Below are positions 18,335-27,197 of a stretch of 32,050 nucleotides of DNA, one piece after another; positions within the stretch are counted from its first letter, which is position 1; the number at the start of each line of letters is the position of its first letter. The position numbers and the translations under genes are program-made. The notes below the pieces were generated by a model, which was not told where the DNA came from, did not search any database, and saw only the letters and a list, made by a program, of their open reading frames with translations. Source of the DNA: Patescibacteria group bacterium (GTDB lineage: Bacteria; Patescibacteriota; Patescibacteriia; JAHIZJ01); contig JAHIZJ010000086.1 of NCBI GenBank assembly GCA_018814765.1, forward strand, positions 1-32,050, written 5' to 3'.

Positions 18335-19774
18335 TTATTGGTGTATTAACACCGGCACCCCCACATAAGCCCAGTTATATAGCCACTCAGCATTTGGTCG
18401 ATCAATATTGACACAACCGTGGCTCATTTTATGACCCCAGTTATTGTGCCAATAGGCATAGTGAAGATAATAATGCGAAGTAAATCTTAGATTGAAATCG
18501 ACATCTTCTAGATCGTAATTATCCGGGTGATCAGGTCCATACTCCCACTCATAGTCCATCTTTTCTATTTTTGCCAGCACTTCAAAGTCGCCTTCAGGTG
18601 TCGGGTATTTTTCTATCCCGGAAGATATGAGAAATGTTTTGTCCAGCATTCCATTTTTGTAAGCATAAAGCCGTTGTTGTTTCAAACTTACTTCTATGTA
18701 TTTATAATAGTCTGTTCTACCTTGAATAGTTTTTCGTCCGGGAGCTGTAATAATCTCTGTTCTACCGTCATTGTCAACGTCACCTATGGCTAGGTTAACT
18801 CCTCCGCGAAAATCCTGTTCATAAGGAAAGAAATTCTGGGGCATTATTTGGCCGCTGGCCTCAAAAGCCCTTACTTGCGGTCCGCCACCAGCCGCCACAG
18901 ACACTAACAATTCATCAAAGCCATCGTTATCTATGTCTCCACTGGCAATTTGAAAGCCGGTTTGTACTTCTTCGGGCCAGCCCTCAAACATTGCTACTAT
19001 AGTCCTGGCTGTATCAGCCCTATAAACTTTTATCCTGGAACGTCCAAATCGATATATGGATGTCATAATTTCAGATTCAGCGCCACCGTCAACATTACCT
19101 ACAGCCACATCAACCCCTCCCTGATCTCTGTCGGCATAAGGATAAATATCTAAGTTTTTAGTTACACCAAAACGATTAAAGACACGGACATGTGGCTGAG
19201 CCCCAACTCCAACACCGGTCACTATGTCATCTTTACCATCTCCATCAACATCACCACAGTCAATGTTTATTCCTCCTCGAAAATCCTGATGATAAGCATA
19301 AAAACCCGGAGTAAAAATTGCCTCACCTTGATAAGTTAATGTACGAACATGCGGTCCGCCACCTTCACCCGCCCCTGTTATAATCTCGTCAATTCCGTCA
19401 TTATTCAAATCACAGCTGGCAACTTTCACACCACCTCTAAAACTTTCAGGATAAACAAAAAAACTGGATATCTGATTTCCATCTTGATCCAGCACACGGA
19501 TGTTTGGTCCTCCGCCGGGACCTGCCCCGACTACTATCTCTTTCTCACCATCTCCATCCACATCCCCAACTGCCAAATAAGCACCTCCCTTAAAACCCTC
19601 ATTATATGCTAGCCAGGTGTTTTCTTGAATTAGCTTCTTGCCATCGTAGATCTTGACTTCAGGAGAACGATAATCAGCTGCCCCTGCCGGATATGAAAAA
19701 ACAAAGAAACCAGCAATTGTTATGGACGTTATAAATATTAGTTTATTCATTTGAGCAGTCTTTAATACAGTCAT
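18335..19774 (-). CDS. FG-GAP/VCBS repeat protein fused to C-terminal L,D-transpeptidase (YkuD) domain
   Basis: Repeated DVDGDGxxEIVxGxGxGGGPxVR units; C-terminal YIEVSLKQQRLYAYKNG...HYAYWHNNWGHKMSHGCVNI. Confidence 0.93.
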   Translation of the reverse strand: MTVLKTAQMNKLIFITSITIAGFFVFSYPAGAADYRSPEVKIYDGKKLIQENTWLAYNEGFKGGAYLAVGDVDGDGEKEIVVGAGPGGGPNIRVLDQDGNQISSFFVYPESFRGGVKVASCDLNNDGIDEIITGAGEGGGPHVRTLTYQGEAIFTPGFYAYHQDFRGGINIDCGDVDGDGKDDIVTGVGVGAQPHVRVFNRFGVTKNLDIYPYADRDQGGVDVAVGNVDGGAESEIMTSIYRFGRSRIKVYRADTARTIVAMFEGWPEEVQTGFQIASGDIDNDGFDELLVSVAAGGGPQVRAFEASGQIMPQNFFPYEQDFRGGVNLAIGDVDNDGRTEIITAPGRKTIQGRTDYYKYIEVSLKQQRLYAYKNGMLDKTFLISSGIEKYPTPEGDFEVLAKIEKMDYEWEYGPDHPDNYDLEDVDFNLRFTSHYYLHYAYWHNNWGHKMSHGCVNIDRPNAEWLYNWAYVGVPVLIHQ

Positions 19775-19857
19775 ATTTTACCAAATTTTCACTAAAAGTA
19801 AAAGTCTGTTTAAATAAGGCATAAGACTTTTTAGATGAGCTTGGTAGCAGTATTTAT

Positions 19858-19933
19858 CTCACCGAGCACGGAGACTCGGCAAGCTATTTTTAATAAAATC
19901 ATCCTCGCCTATTAAGAAATAAAAAGGGTCCAG
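19858..19933. repeat. 76-bp direct repeat, copy 1
   Basis: Matches 20445-20520 with ~3 mismatches; 67-bp core 19867-19933 has one mismatch. Confidence 0.9.
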
Positions 19934-19956
19934 TCGACTTCATGCCAACTGGACCA
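19925..19956 (-). terminator. Terminator of 19997-20269 gene
   Basis: minus strand GGTCCAGTTGGCATGAAGTCGACTGGACCCTTTTTATTTC. Confidence 0.8.
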
Positions 19957-19996
19957 TTTCTTCGTGCTAATTTCATTTGATACACAACCGGCCTCC

Positions 19997-20269
19997 TTAG
20001 ATTGAGTTCAGGGTTTCGTTCAAAATAGATAGGACAGGTTTTAAATACCAGTCCAATGATGAAGGAATCATAGTAAGTTTGTCGTGCAATATTTGCAGCT
20101 CATCACTCACCATTGCCTTGGTTGTCGGATTAAGTGTTAATCCAACTAACGACTGACATAGGTACTTGAGCATAGACAGCAAACAGAAATACTTGAGATA
20201 GTGTTCAACTGAGGAGTCATTACACTCCCCTAAATATCCCAGTAGATCGTTAACCACCTGCTCAATCAT
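19997..20269 (-). CDS. Orphan hypothetical protein, helical
   Basis: 90-aa ORF with promoter and terminator. Its ATG is not the one behind the strong SD (see findings). Confidence 0.5.
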   Translation of the reverse strand: MIEQVVNDLLGYLGECNDSSVEHYLKYFCLLSMLKYLCQSLVGLTLNPTTKAMVSDELQILHDKLTMIPSSLDWYLKPVLSILNETLNSI

Positions 20270-20351
20270 ACCGACCGCTACCGACTGCGTCCCAGGTCCA
20301 TCGTACTCCTCCTTTCTTTGGAAAGAACATGGTCCACCTGCTTAACTACTA

Positions 20352-20380
20352 CTATTAACAAATACCATATATATTGTCAA
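20352..20380 (-). promoter_or_regulatory. Sigma70-type promoter for 19997-20269
   Basis: minus strand TTGACA (20380-20375), 17-nt spacer, TAATAG (20357-20352). Confidence 0.7.
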
Positions 20381-20444
20381 GACACAGCATTCAACTGGCC
20401 CTCATTTCAATTGCCGGAACCTCTGTGTTCTGGTAACTTTAACA

Positions 20445-20520
20445 CTCACCAATCACGGAGACTCGGCGAGCTATTTTTAATAAAATCATCCTCGCCTATT
20501 AAGAAATAAAAAGGGTCCAG
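20445..20520. repeat. 76-bp direct repeat, copy 2
   Basis: See copy 1 at 19858-19933. Confidence 0.9.
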
Positions 20521-20547
20521 CTTACCTTAGGTCAACTGGACTTGTTT
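20514..20547 (-). terminator. Terminator of 20532-20828 gene, overlapping its stop codon
   Basis: minus strand AGTCCAGTTGACCTAAGGTAAGCTGGACCCTTTTTATTTC. Confidence 0.7.
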
Positions 20548-20828
20548 TTTGTGCTTACTCTGGTTGATACGCTTAGCAGACCCTCAGGATCAACCGAAAT
20601 CGTTAGGCGCGTCGTAGCAATACATCCGGATGCTTCTAGTTCATCTACTTCGGCTTGAGCGGCTCTGAGATTTTCGAGCAACTGCTTCTTCTGTGTACTA
20701 AATGCAGTGCTCTGTGGTTTCACAAAGACAGGCAACTCTGGATCTGGAGTTTTTAGCATAGATGACATTTGAGGTGCTGACTTCTGTCTCTCTTGAATCA
20801 CAGGATCATCTGCAATCAATGGCTCCAC
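20532..20828 (-). CDS. Orphan hypothetical protein, coupled to upstream ORF
   Basis: GTG start abuts the upstream stop (TAAGTG). Confidence 0.5.
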   Translation of the reverse strand: MEPLIADDPVIQERQKSAPQMSSMLKTPDPELPVFVKPQSTAFSTQKKQLLENLRAAQAEVDELEASGCIATTRLTISVDPEGLLSVSTRVSTKNKSS

Positions 20829-21158
20829 TTATCCTACAGCCACCTTAGAAGAAAACGGAACCCTTTTCCTGATAATGCCTTTTCTAGCACTCGTGATTGG
20901 CATGGCTTGTCGTAGCCTAGGCACAGGCTTAGCCCTCGCTGACGTAACATTATCATCAACAACATTTTGGATACCTGCTTTTTTGAGAGCTGAAGCGATT
21001 TCCTGAGCCATTGAGTGAGTAGGTCGAATATTCGTTAATGGCTCAACAATAATAGTTTGGCACCTACCTTCCTCATAACATGTCACCATGACGTGCACAG
21101 AAGTAATGCTAATTGTTACCGGCTCCATCTTACTCCCAATTTGACTACCACTCCTCAT
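20829..21158 (-). CDS. Orphan hypothetical protein
   Basis: ORF MRSGSQIGSKMEPVTISIT...; start may be the internal Met at 21128. Confidence 0.5.
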   Translation of the reverse strand: MRSGSQIGSKMEPVTISITSVHVMVTCYEEGRCQTIIVEPLTNIRPTHSMAQEIASALKKAGIQNVVDDNVTSARAKPVPRLRQAMPITSARKGIIRKRVPFSSKVAVG

Positions 21159-21189
21159 TTACCCGGCCTTCTTCACGGAGATCGATCGA

Positions 21190-21792
21190 TCAGGACGCTT
21201 TACTAAGGCGTCCTATTTTCATACCAATATGCTCCTTAATATGTGACAAAGCATCGACTATCATTTTCACAACAACAAATACAACCAATCCACCCGTACT
21301 AATACCCCAAGCAAAATACATTAATACGCCACCAATCAAAATAGTTAGTTGCATAACAACAATCCTGGAATATGGAGCAAAAAATAAACCTCTTACAGTC
21401 TTGTTTAAATACTCCTCCCTACCGATATAGTTTTTTTCATACGATATGCTGTGGCTGATAATAAAAAAGATAGTCCCAATAATGCCACTTATTATGCCGT
21501 TATATAACGACCCAATTGATGACCAAAACAACGCCATCACAAAAATCAAATGAACAAACATAAACATGCCATAATGTAAAATAAAAAAAGCAATAAATAA
21601 TTTCTGACCGGTATGTCCCCTGGCGGCTTTATTCATTTTGAGAATATTATAAAAACCAATCACAGCACTCTCAAACCAATATAACAGTATTAAGGTAAAA
21701 AATTCCCAACCAAAAAACGCCACACCTATCAAAGGTATAATGTTGGCAATTACTAGCGCAACTAAAGATGGAAAAAACGCTTTTTTCCTCAT
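21190..21792 (-). CDS. Membrane protein, DUF6498-like
   Basis: IANIIPLIGVAFFGWEFFTLILLYWFESAVIGFYNILKM. Confidence 0.7.
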   Translation of the reverse strand: MRKKAFFPSLVALVIANIIPLIGVAFFGWEFFTLILLYWFESAVIGFYNILKMNKAARGHTGQKLFIAFFILHYGMFMFVHLIFVMALFWSSIGSLYNGIISGIIGTIFFIISHSISYEKNYIGREEYLNKTVRGLFFAPYSRIVVMQLTILIGGVLMYFAWGISTGGLVVFVVVKMIVDALSHIKEHIGMKIGRLSKAS

Positions 21793-21794
21793 AC

Positions 21795-23012
21795 CTAGTC
21801 CTTAAATAATACTCCCTCTTTTTGGTATATCTTACTGGCGATAAAGATTGCAATTACAGAAAATATCGCTAATGAGATCATACTCAATCCTATGTGGCTC
21901 CAGTCATATGTACCTATTAGAATTTCTTTGAACAATAGTACCGAGTTTACTGCCGGCAGACTAAAGAACCAAAGTGCCGGTTCAAATCCTGGAATAGTGT
22001 TTATAATGGTAACGGGAAGAATCACGATCAAATATGATGGGCCGATATAGCTTTGCGCTTCTTTATAGCTCTTGGCAAAAATAGCAATCGATAAAATCAC
22101 AGCCGAGAACATTAAGACCATTAAAACGCTCACGGCTAACATTATCAATATGGCCTGAGGTTCAATAGTAAAATCAGCAATAAATCCAAATGTATTCATG
22201 CCGCTATCACTGTCCTCCATACCAAACAAACCAAATGACTTGATAGCGAAATACATACTGGTAAGAGATATGACTACCGATATCAGAGCTGAGGTGGAAA
22301 CCGCAAAGAATTTTCCGAAAACTATTTCCAATCTTTTGGCTGGTGTGAGCAACAATGATTCTAGAGTTTTTCTTTCCTTTTCGCCCGCTGAAATGTCAGT
22401 CGCAATGTATTGACCACCTACAATAGACCACATAACAATAAATAACGGTAAAATAAATCCCAAACCGAAGCCCCCGATTTCTTGGTCTGTGGCCACTTCT
22501 TCTTGAGTTATAGTGATGACTGAAAGTATCTTAGGATCAACATCTTCTGCCACCAGCCTAGTATTAATCACTTGCTGATTGTACATTGACAAGGCCACAC
22601 TAACCCGTCCGACTGCTTGTTCAGAACGGTCATTCACAGAGTATTTCACCAGCTCAAGCTGAACGGGTAGATAAATATCAATTGATTCTTGGAAATCTTC
22701 TGGAATAACAATTCCTGCATCTACCTCTTTGCTTTTTATCGCCTCCCTCAAATCCCCTGTAATTTCTACAACCTCAAGCTTTTCCTGTTCATTAATGTAC
22801 TTTACTAAATCGATTGAAGTATTTTCACTAGCTACACCGATCTTAGCTGTTTCATCTTGTACTTGCTTTATCTGCATTTCAGTTAATTTTCCCATGCCAA
22901 TAATTATTATGGGCATCAATAACATAGGCATGACGATCATTGCCATCAATGTACGCTTATCTCTAATGGCGTCTTTTAGTTCCTTTTTCCAAATTGTAAC
23001 TATATTACTCAT
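21795..23012 (-). CDS. ABC-2 type transporter permease (NatB-like)
   Basis: IWKKELKDAIRDKRTLMAMIVMPMLLMPIII...SAGEKERKTLESLLLTPAKRLEIVFGKF. Confidence 0.93.
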   Translation of the reverse strand: MSNIVTIWKKELKDAIRDKRTLMAMIVMPMLLMPIIIIGMGKLTEMQIKQVQDETAKIGVASENTSIDLVKYINEQEKLEVVEITGDLREAIKSKEVDAGIVIPEDFQESIDIYLPVQLELVKYSVNDRSEQAVGRVSVALSMYNQQVINTRLVAEDVDPKILSVITITQEEVATDQEIGGFGLGFILPLFIVMWSIVGGQYIATDISAGEKERKTLESLLLTPAKRLEIVFGKFFAVSTSALISVVISLTSMYFAIKSFGLFGMEDSDSGMNTFGFIADFTIEPQAILIMLAVSVLMVLMFSAVILSIAIFAKSYKEAQSYIGPSYLIVILPVTIINTIPGFEPALWFFSLPAVNSVLLFKEILIGTYDWSHIGLSMISLAIFSVIAIFIASKIYQKEGVLFKD

Positions 23013-23677
23013 CTTAGTTCTCTTAATATCTCACGCAGATCATTAATAATATAATCAGGATCTGTCTCTACTTTATGATTCTTGTTATATTTTGTTCTCA
23101 AATAATACGTAGTTCCGTTTAACGCTTTACCGACCAGTATGTCACTATCACGATCTCCTATTTTTACTATTTTATTAAACTTATTATCTTTAATATATTT
23201 TTTCAATGCTCCGATCTTTTCTCTAGAGACGTCTTTACCTTCCCGTGTGAAATTATGTAAATCTACGGCAATGTAGTCATCAATATATTTGTCCAGATTA
23301 ACCATCTCAACAAAACCCTTGATCAATCTTGACTGTGTGTTCGAAAGTATAATATTAGAATGACCAGCTTTCTTTGTTTTGGCTAACACTTCATCAGCAT
23401 GATCCATCTGTTTAATATATTTCTCTACAATACACTCCCTGGCTTGAATTTCCACCGCCTTATCCTTCATCTTTCTCCATAATCTTAGATCACCTTCTGG
23501 ATAGGCATACTTGAAAAAATCAATCCAGCTAAGTCCATATAATACCGTTGTTTCATCCAGGTCTAACTGTTTGTTAACGTTAAACGCCCTTAACGCTTGG
23601 TTGGTTAGAATCTGACAAGCTAAGACATTGTCTTTTTCTAAAGTACCATGAAAATCCCAAACGAAAAGAGTCTTCAT
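23009..23677 (-). CDS. HAD-superfamily hydrolase
   Basis: FVWDFHGTLEKDN; NIILSNTQSRLIKGF; KIVKIGDRDSDILVGKALN. Confidence 0.88.
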   Translation of the reverse strand: MKTLFVWDFHGTLEKDNVLACQILTNQALRAFNVNKQLDLDETTVLYGLSWIDFFKYAYPEGDLRLWRKMKDKAVEIQARECIVEKYIKQMDHADEVLAKTKKAGHSNIILSNTQSRLIKGFVEMVNLDKYIDDYIAVDLHNFTREGKDVSREKIGALKKYIKDNKFNKIVKIGDRDSDILVGKALNGTTYYLRTKYNKNHKVETDPDYIINDLREILRELR

Positions 23678-24627
23678 TCTTTTTCCTTTTTCTCTTTAAA
23701 TGCATATTTGCCAATAAATGACATTACAATACCTAGAGCTAAGAAGATGTAAAATACAACCCGGCTTATTTCTAAAAAGCTGAATAAAAACCCTACAGCA
23801 ATTAAGACAATCGCACCGATCCTTACAATCCAGCCAATCTTTTTTTTGTTCGATTCTTTTGATTGTTTCTCTCTGGTGGTTTGGGTAAGTGTGGAAATAT
23901 TACTACCGTGAACTAATTTTACAAATGCTTCTTCTAAGTCGTTAGCTTGAGTTTTTTCTTTTATTGAATCAACCGTATCAACGGTAACTATCTTTCCTTG
24001 ATGGATGATAGCTACGCGGTCACACAGTTTCTCCGCATCGGTCATTTCATGGGTTGATAGAATCACCAGCTTACCAGCGGTTTTTTCTTTTTTCATGAAG
24101 CGCATAATATTTTGAGATGCCAACACATCCAATCCAGCAGTTGGCTCATCAAATATAACAACCTTAGGATCATGGATAACAGAACGCGCTATAGCGAGCT
24201 TTTGCTTCATGCCCGTAGAATACTTGCTGGCTCTACGATCAACAAAATCTTCCATATCTAACAAACGAGATACTTCATTTATCTTTTCATCAAGCTCAAC
24301 ATTGCTCATACCGTTCAACTGACCATAATATTTTAAATTTTCACGACCACTCAGGCGCTCATAGACTCCAATGTCAGTAGTCAATACTCCAATATTGCTA
24401 CGCACTTTTTCAGGTTGCTTTTTTATATCAAAACCAGCCACTGTCGCTGTTCCACTGCTAGCTGTTAAAGTAGTAGCAATTACTCGAATCGTCGTTGTTT
24501 TACCAGCGCCATTTGGTCCGAGTAAACCAAAAACTTCACCAGCATATGCTTCGAAACTGACATTGTTAACCGCCTTAAATCCGTTGAATTCTTTTGTTAG
24601 ATTTTTAACCTCCAATAAAGACTTCAT
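23674..24627 (-). CDS. ABC transporter ATP-binding protein (NatA-like)
   Basis: LLGPNGAGKTTTIRVI; YSTGMKQKLAIARSVIHDPKVVIFDEPTAGLD. Confidence 0.96.
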   Translation of the reverse strand: MKSLLEVKNLTKEFNGFKAVNNVSFEAYAGEVFGLLGPNGAGKTTTIRVIATTLTASSGTATVAGFDIKKQPEKVRSNIGVLTTDIGVYERLSGRENLKYYGQLNGMSNVELDEKINEVSRLLDMEDFVDRRASKYSTGMKQKLAIARSVIHDPKVVIFDEPTAGLDVLASQNIMRFMKKEKTAGKLVILSTHEMTDAEKLCDRVAIIHQGKIVTVDTVDSIKEKTQANDLEEAFVKLVHGSNISTLTQTTREKQSKESNKKKIGWIVRIGAIVLIAVGFLFSFLEISRVVFYIFLALGIVMSFIGKYAFKEKKEKE

Positions 24628-24672
24628 AGATAAATTATATTCTTATAACAGCTAAAAATCAAATATATTTCT

Positions 24673-24701
24673 TGACAAAGTAATAATGTTATGTTAATTT
24701 C
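24673..24701 (+). promoter_or_regulatory. Sigma70-type promoter for 24789-26218 operon
   Basis: TTGACA (24673-24678), 17-nt spacer, TAATTT (24696-24701). Confidence 0.6.
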
Positions 24702-24788
24702 ATTAGTCGTTCTTTTACAAATTGCGCTCCTATTGCGTTCCATTGGGTGGACGCTGGGAAATCATGCGCGGGAAGGAGGTGATTTAAG

Positions 24789-25628
24789 ATGTACTTGAAG
24801 AATCGATGGTATGTGAAGCTTTCTGTGGTCCTGATGGGTGTTCTGTTCATGGCCATGTGCGTTGTGAGCTCAAAGGATACCCGCACCGTAATCGCAGAAG
24901 CATTCGAAACGATCAAGGTCTATCGGGAAATCTCCAAGCTCGACCCTCAATCCGAGGCAGAGTTCTGGGTAGCTTACGAACTAGCGATGAACATCCGAGT
25001 TGGTCATTGGTCGCGGTTTGGGCCTGATTCCGATACTATTGTCGGTCTCCTCACTCGAAGCATGGATGAAGGTGATGGTAAGGGTACCTGGACCCCCAGA
25101 CCTTACTATTGGGCACCTGATAATCCGCGCCAGGGCTTAGTCTATCGAGCCAATGAATATGTGCGTTGGAGTACGCTTCGATTTGACCCTATGTTTGACG
25201 AACAGACAACGCACGCCTGGGGAGTCAACAGCTTTACCTTCTGGGTCAAGCTGGGGATTTCTGTCCTGGCAGGTGGTGGGTTCATCGCTCTCGGAATCAT
25301 GTTTCTGCCCTACTTCGTTTGCCTGTTGATCATTGGATTGGTATTAGTCGGACGACTCAACGTTCTTCCGGCTGACCTACCTTTCCTCAGCGCGACAACG
25401 GAGAAACCAGTCACCAACCTCGTTAATAGCGATGGTGGTGACGACCTGTATCCCGATGACCAGGGTGATGTGGCTGATATCGTTCAGATTTTCAGCCTCT
25501 GCCTCGTACTACTCGTATGTTGGGTCCGCCTGCCTCATGATCTGCGGCGGACACTGGAAGTTGTCCGCTGCGGTTTGAGCCGAGCGCCTCCGCAGTTTGA
25601 AAGGAGACTCTCATGTTGCGCACTCTAA
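24789..25628 (+). CDS. Orphan membrane protein
   Basis: SD GGAAGGAGGTGATTTAAG upstream; N-terminal and central TM segments. Confidence 0.75.
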   Translation: MYLKNRWYVKLSVVLMGVLFMAMCVVSSKDTRTVIAEAFETIKVYREISKLDPQSEAEFWVAYELAMNIRVGHWSRFGPDSDTIVGLLTRSMDEGDGKGTWTPRPYYWAPDNPRQGLVYRANEYVRWSTLRFDPMFDEQTTHAWGVNSFTFWVKLGISVLAGGGFIALGIMFLPYFVCLLIIGLVLVGRLNVLPADLPFLSATTEKPVTNLVNSDGGDDLYPDDQGDVADIVQIFSLCLVLLVCWVRLPHDLRRTLEVVRCGLSRAPPQFERRLSCCAL

Positions 25629-26218
25629 TCCTTCTGGCAATCCTCTCAATTTACCTGCCGATATCTGCTCAGGCGGGCGACTCAATTTACCTCCAGTTCG
25701 GGGAGTGGGCTAATTCGAGTGGTGGTGGAGCGAGTTTTCACCATATCACTGATCGGTTCCACCACAACCCGTTCGTGAAGTTAAACGGTAAGGTGGTCGA
25801 CTACATGGTCCTCTATCATGTAGCCAAATCAGATCGTTTCACCTTCTCGCTCGGTCCTGTGGCTGGCTTCCAGTCCAAGGAAGACGGCGTAGTCCCCCAC
25901 TGTGGATTCGAGGTCCGGAGTCGTTGTCAGCTTGGTTCATTCGAGCCTTCATTCCGATTCGCAACCCGTCACACGCACAAAGAGAGACTGCATCATTTAT
26001 TCAAGGTTTGGGTAATGCGAAATTGGGACTCGTTTTCTTTAGGGCTCGGTTACCAGCCGATCCGGAAAGACGGGCTCAACGACTACTGGAACGATAGAGT
26101 CGCTGTGACAGTCAAGGTCCCATATAAGGGCATTTCATTTTTCCTTGAGGGTCGCACCTCACTTCGAGAGGGGCATCGGACGTCGATGAATTTCGACATA
26201 AAGATACCTCTCAACTAA
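25613..26218 (+). CDS. Secreted protein with signal peptide and beta-barrel-like strand pattern
   Basis: MLRTLILLAILSIYLPISAQAGDSIYLQF...; alternating amphipathic strands; overlaps upstream ORF by 16 nt with GGAGACTCTC SD. Confidence 0.7.
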   Translation: MLRTLILLAILSIYLPISAQAGDSIYLQFGEWANSSGGGASFHHITDRFHHNPFVKLNGKVVDYMVLYHVAKSDRFTFSLGPVAGFQSKEDGVVPHCGFEVRSRCQLGSFEPSFRFATRHTHKERLHHLFKVWVMRNWDSFSLGLGYQPIRKDGLNDYWNDRVAVTVKVPYKGISFFLEGRTSLREGHRTSMNFDIKIPLN

Positions 26219-26221
26219 CCC

Positions 26222-26260
26222 AAACGCCCAGAGTAACTCTATGTTGCTCTGGGCGTTTTT
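26222..26260 (+). terminator. Rho-independent terminator of 24789-26218 operon
   Basis: AAACGCCCAGAGTAACTCTATGTTGCTCTGGGCGTTTTT. Confidence 0.9.
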
Positions 26261-26376
26261 CTACCCGACTTTCCTGTTTCGAGCCAGGTCGAGAGAAGTC
26301 GGGGTGAGTAGAGCTTTAGCTCGAAACACCTTCAAGGCTATAGCCTTTTCAACCGTGAGCTAAAGCTCCGTAGAAG
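26259..26376. repeat. REP/BIME-like repeat copy 1
   Basis: TTCTACCCGACTT...AAGTCGGGG...GTAGAGCTTTAGCTC...AAGGCTATAGCCTT...CCGTGAGCTAAAGCTCCGTAGAA. Confidence 0.75.
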
Positions 26377-26377
26377 T

Positions 26378-26953
26378 TTAAATTTTTTCTAAAAACTCTC
26401 TCAATTTCCTAAACGCTATTCCCCGATGACTGATCTGGTTTTTTTCTTCATCGGTCATCTCACTAAACGTTCTTTTCTCTCCATCTGGTATAAAAACTAA
26501 ATCATACGGCAATTTTGGTCGTGATTTTCCTATTGCCTTAAGTGAAATTGTTCCGTCTATTTTACCCCGAAATATCCATTCTTTTCCTTCAGGAGATACT
26601 AGAGCAGAGACTGTTTCAAAATATGCTTGTCTTTCTCCAACAGGGACATCTTTCATTTTATCCAAAGTATATTTCGCTTTATCACCATCAAACCAACGAG
26701 AGCACCTTATTCCCGGAGCTCCATCAAGCGCTTTGATAAATATTCCTGTGTCATCAGCAACTGCCCACTCCCCTATTTTTTCAGAAACATACCGTGCTTT
26801 GATAAGTGAGTTCTCTTCTAGTGTTTTTCCGTCTTCAATTGGTTCTTCTAAGCCCAGATCATAAGCGCTCTGAACTTCAATATCTAAATCAGACAGAAGC
26901 GCTTGCATTTCTATAAGTTTGCCTGGATTGTGTGTGGCGAAAATTAGTTTCAT
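26378..26953 (-). CDS. rdgB: XTP/dITP diphosphatase (HAM1/RdgB family)
   Basis: MKLIFATHNPGKLIEMQALL; WAVADDTGIFIKALDGAPGIRCSRW. Confidence 0.95.
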   Translation of the reverse strand: MKLIFATHNPGKLIEMQALLSDLDIEVQSAYDLGLEEPIEDGKTLEENSLIKARYVSEKIGEWAVADDTGIFIKALDGAPGIRCSRWFDGDKAKYTLDKMKDVPVGERQAYFETVSALVSPEGKEWIFRGKIDGTISLKAIGKSRPKLPYDLVFIPDGEKRTFSEMTDEEKNQISHRGIAFRKLREFLEKI

Positions 26954-26961
26954 TTTTCCTT

Positions 26962-27079
26962 TCTACCCGACTTTCCCGTCTTGAGCCATGTCGAGAGAAG
27001 TCTGGATGAATAGAGCTTCAACTCGGAACATCTTTCAGGCTAAAGCCTTATCAATCGTGGACTAAAGTTCCGTAGAATT
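26962..27079. repeat. REP/BIME-like repeat copy 2
   Basis: Collinear diverged copy of 26259-26376, same orientation. Confidence 0.75.
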
Positions 27080-27197
27080 GAGCTGCGTCTTTCTACTAGG
27101 CTTCAGCCGAGGGTTCCATGGGCTTTAGACCTGATAATTTATTAAAATCTATCCGACCTTTACTATCCTCGCCAACATCAATAACCGAGTAAACCAA

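Noticed and set aside
19858-20520. Integron attC array
   Set aside because: The repeats are direct, near-identical and bordered by terminators. No integrase or attC-like imperfect fold with R/L boxes was seen.
24689-24916. 75-aa minus-strand ORF
   Set aside because: Antisense to the promoter, leader and start of the 24789 gene, which has much better signals.
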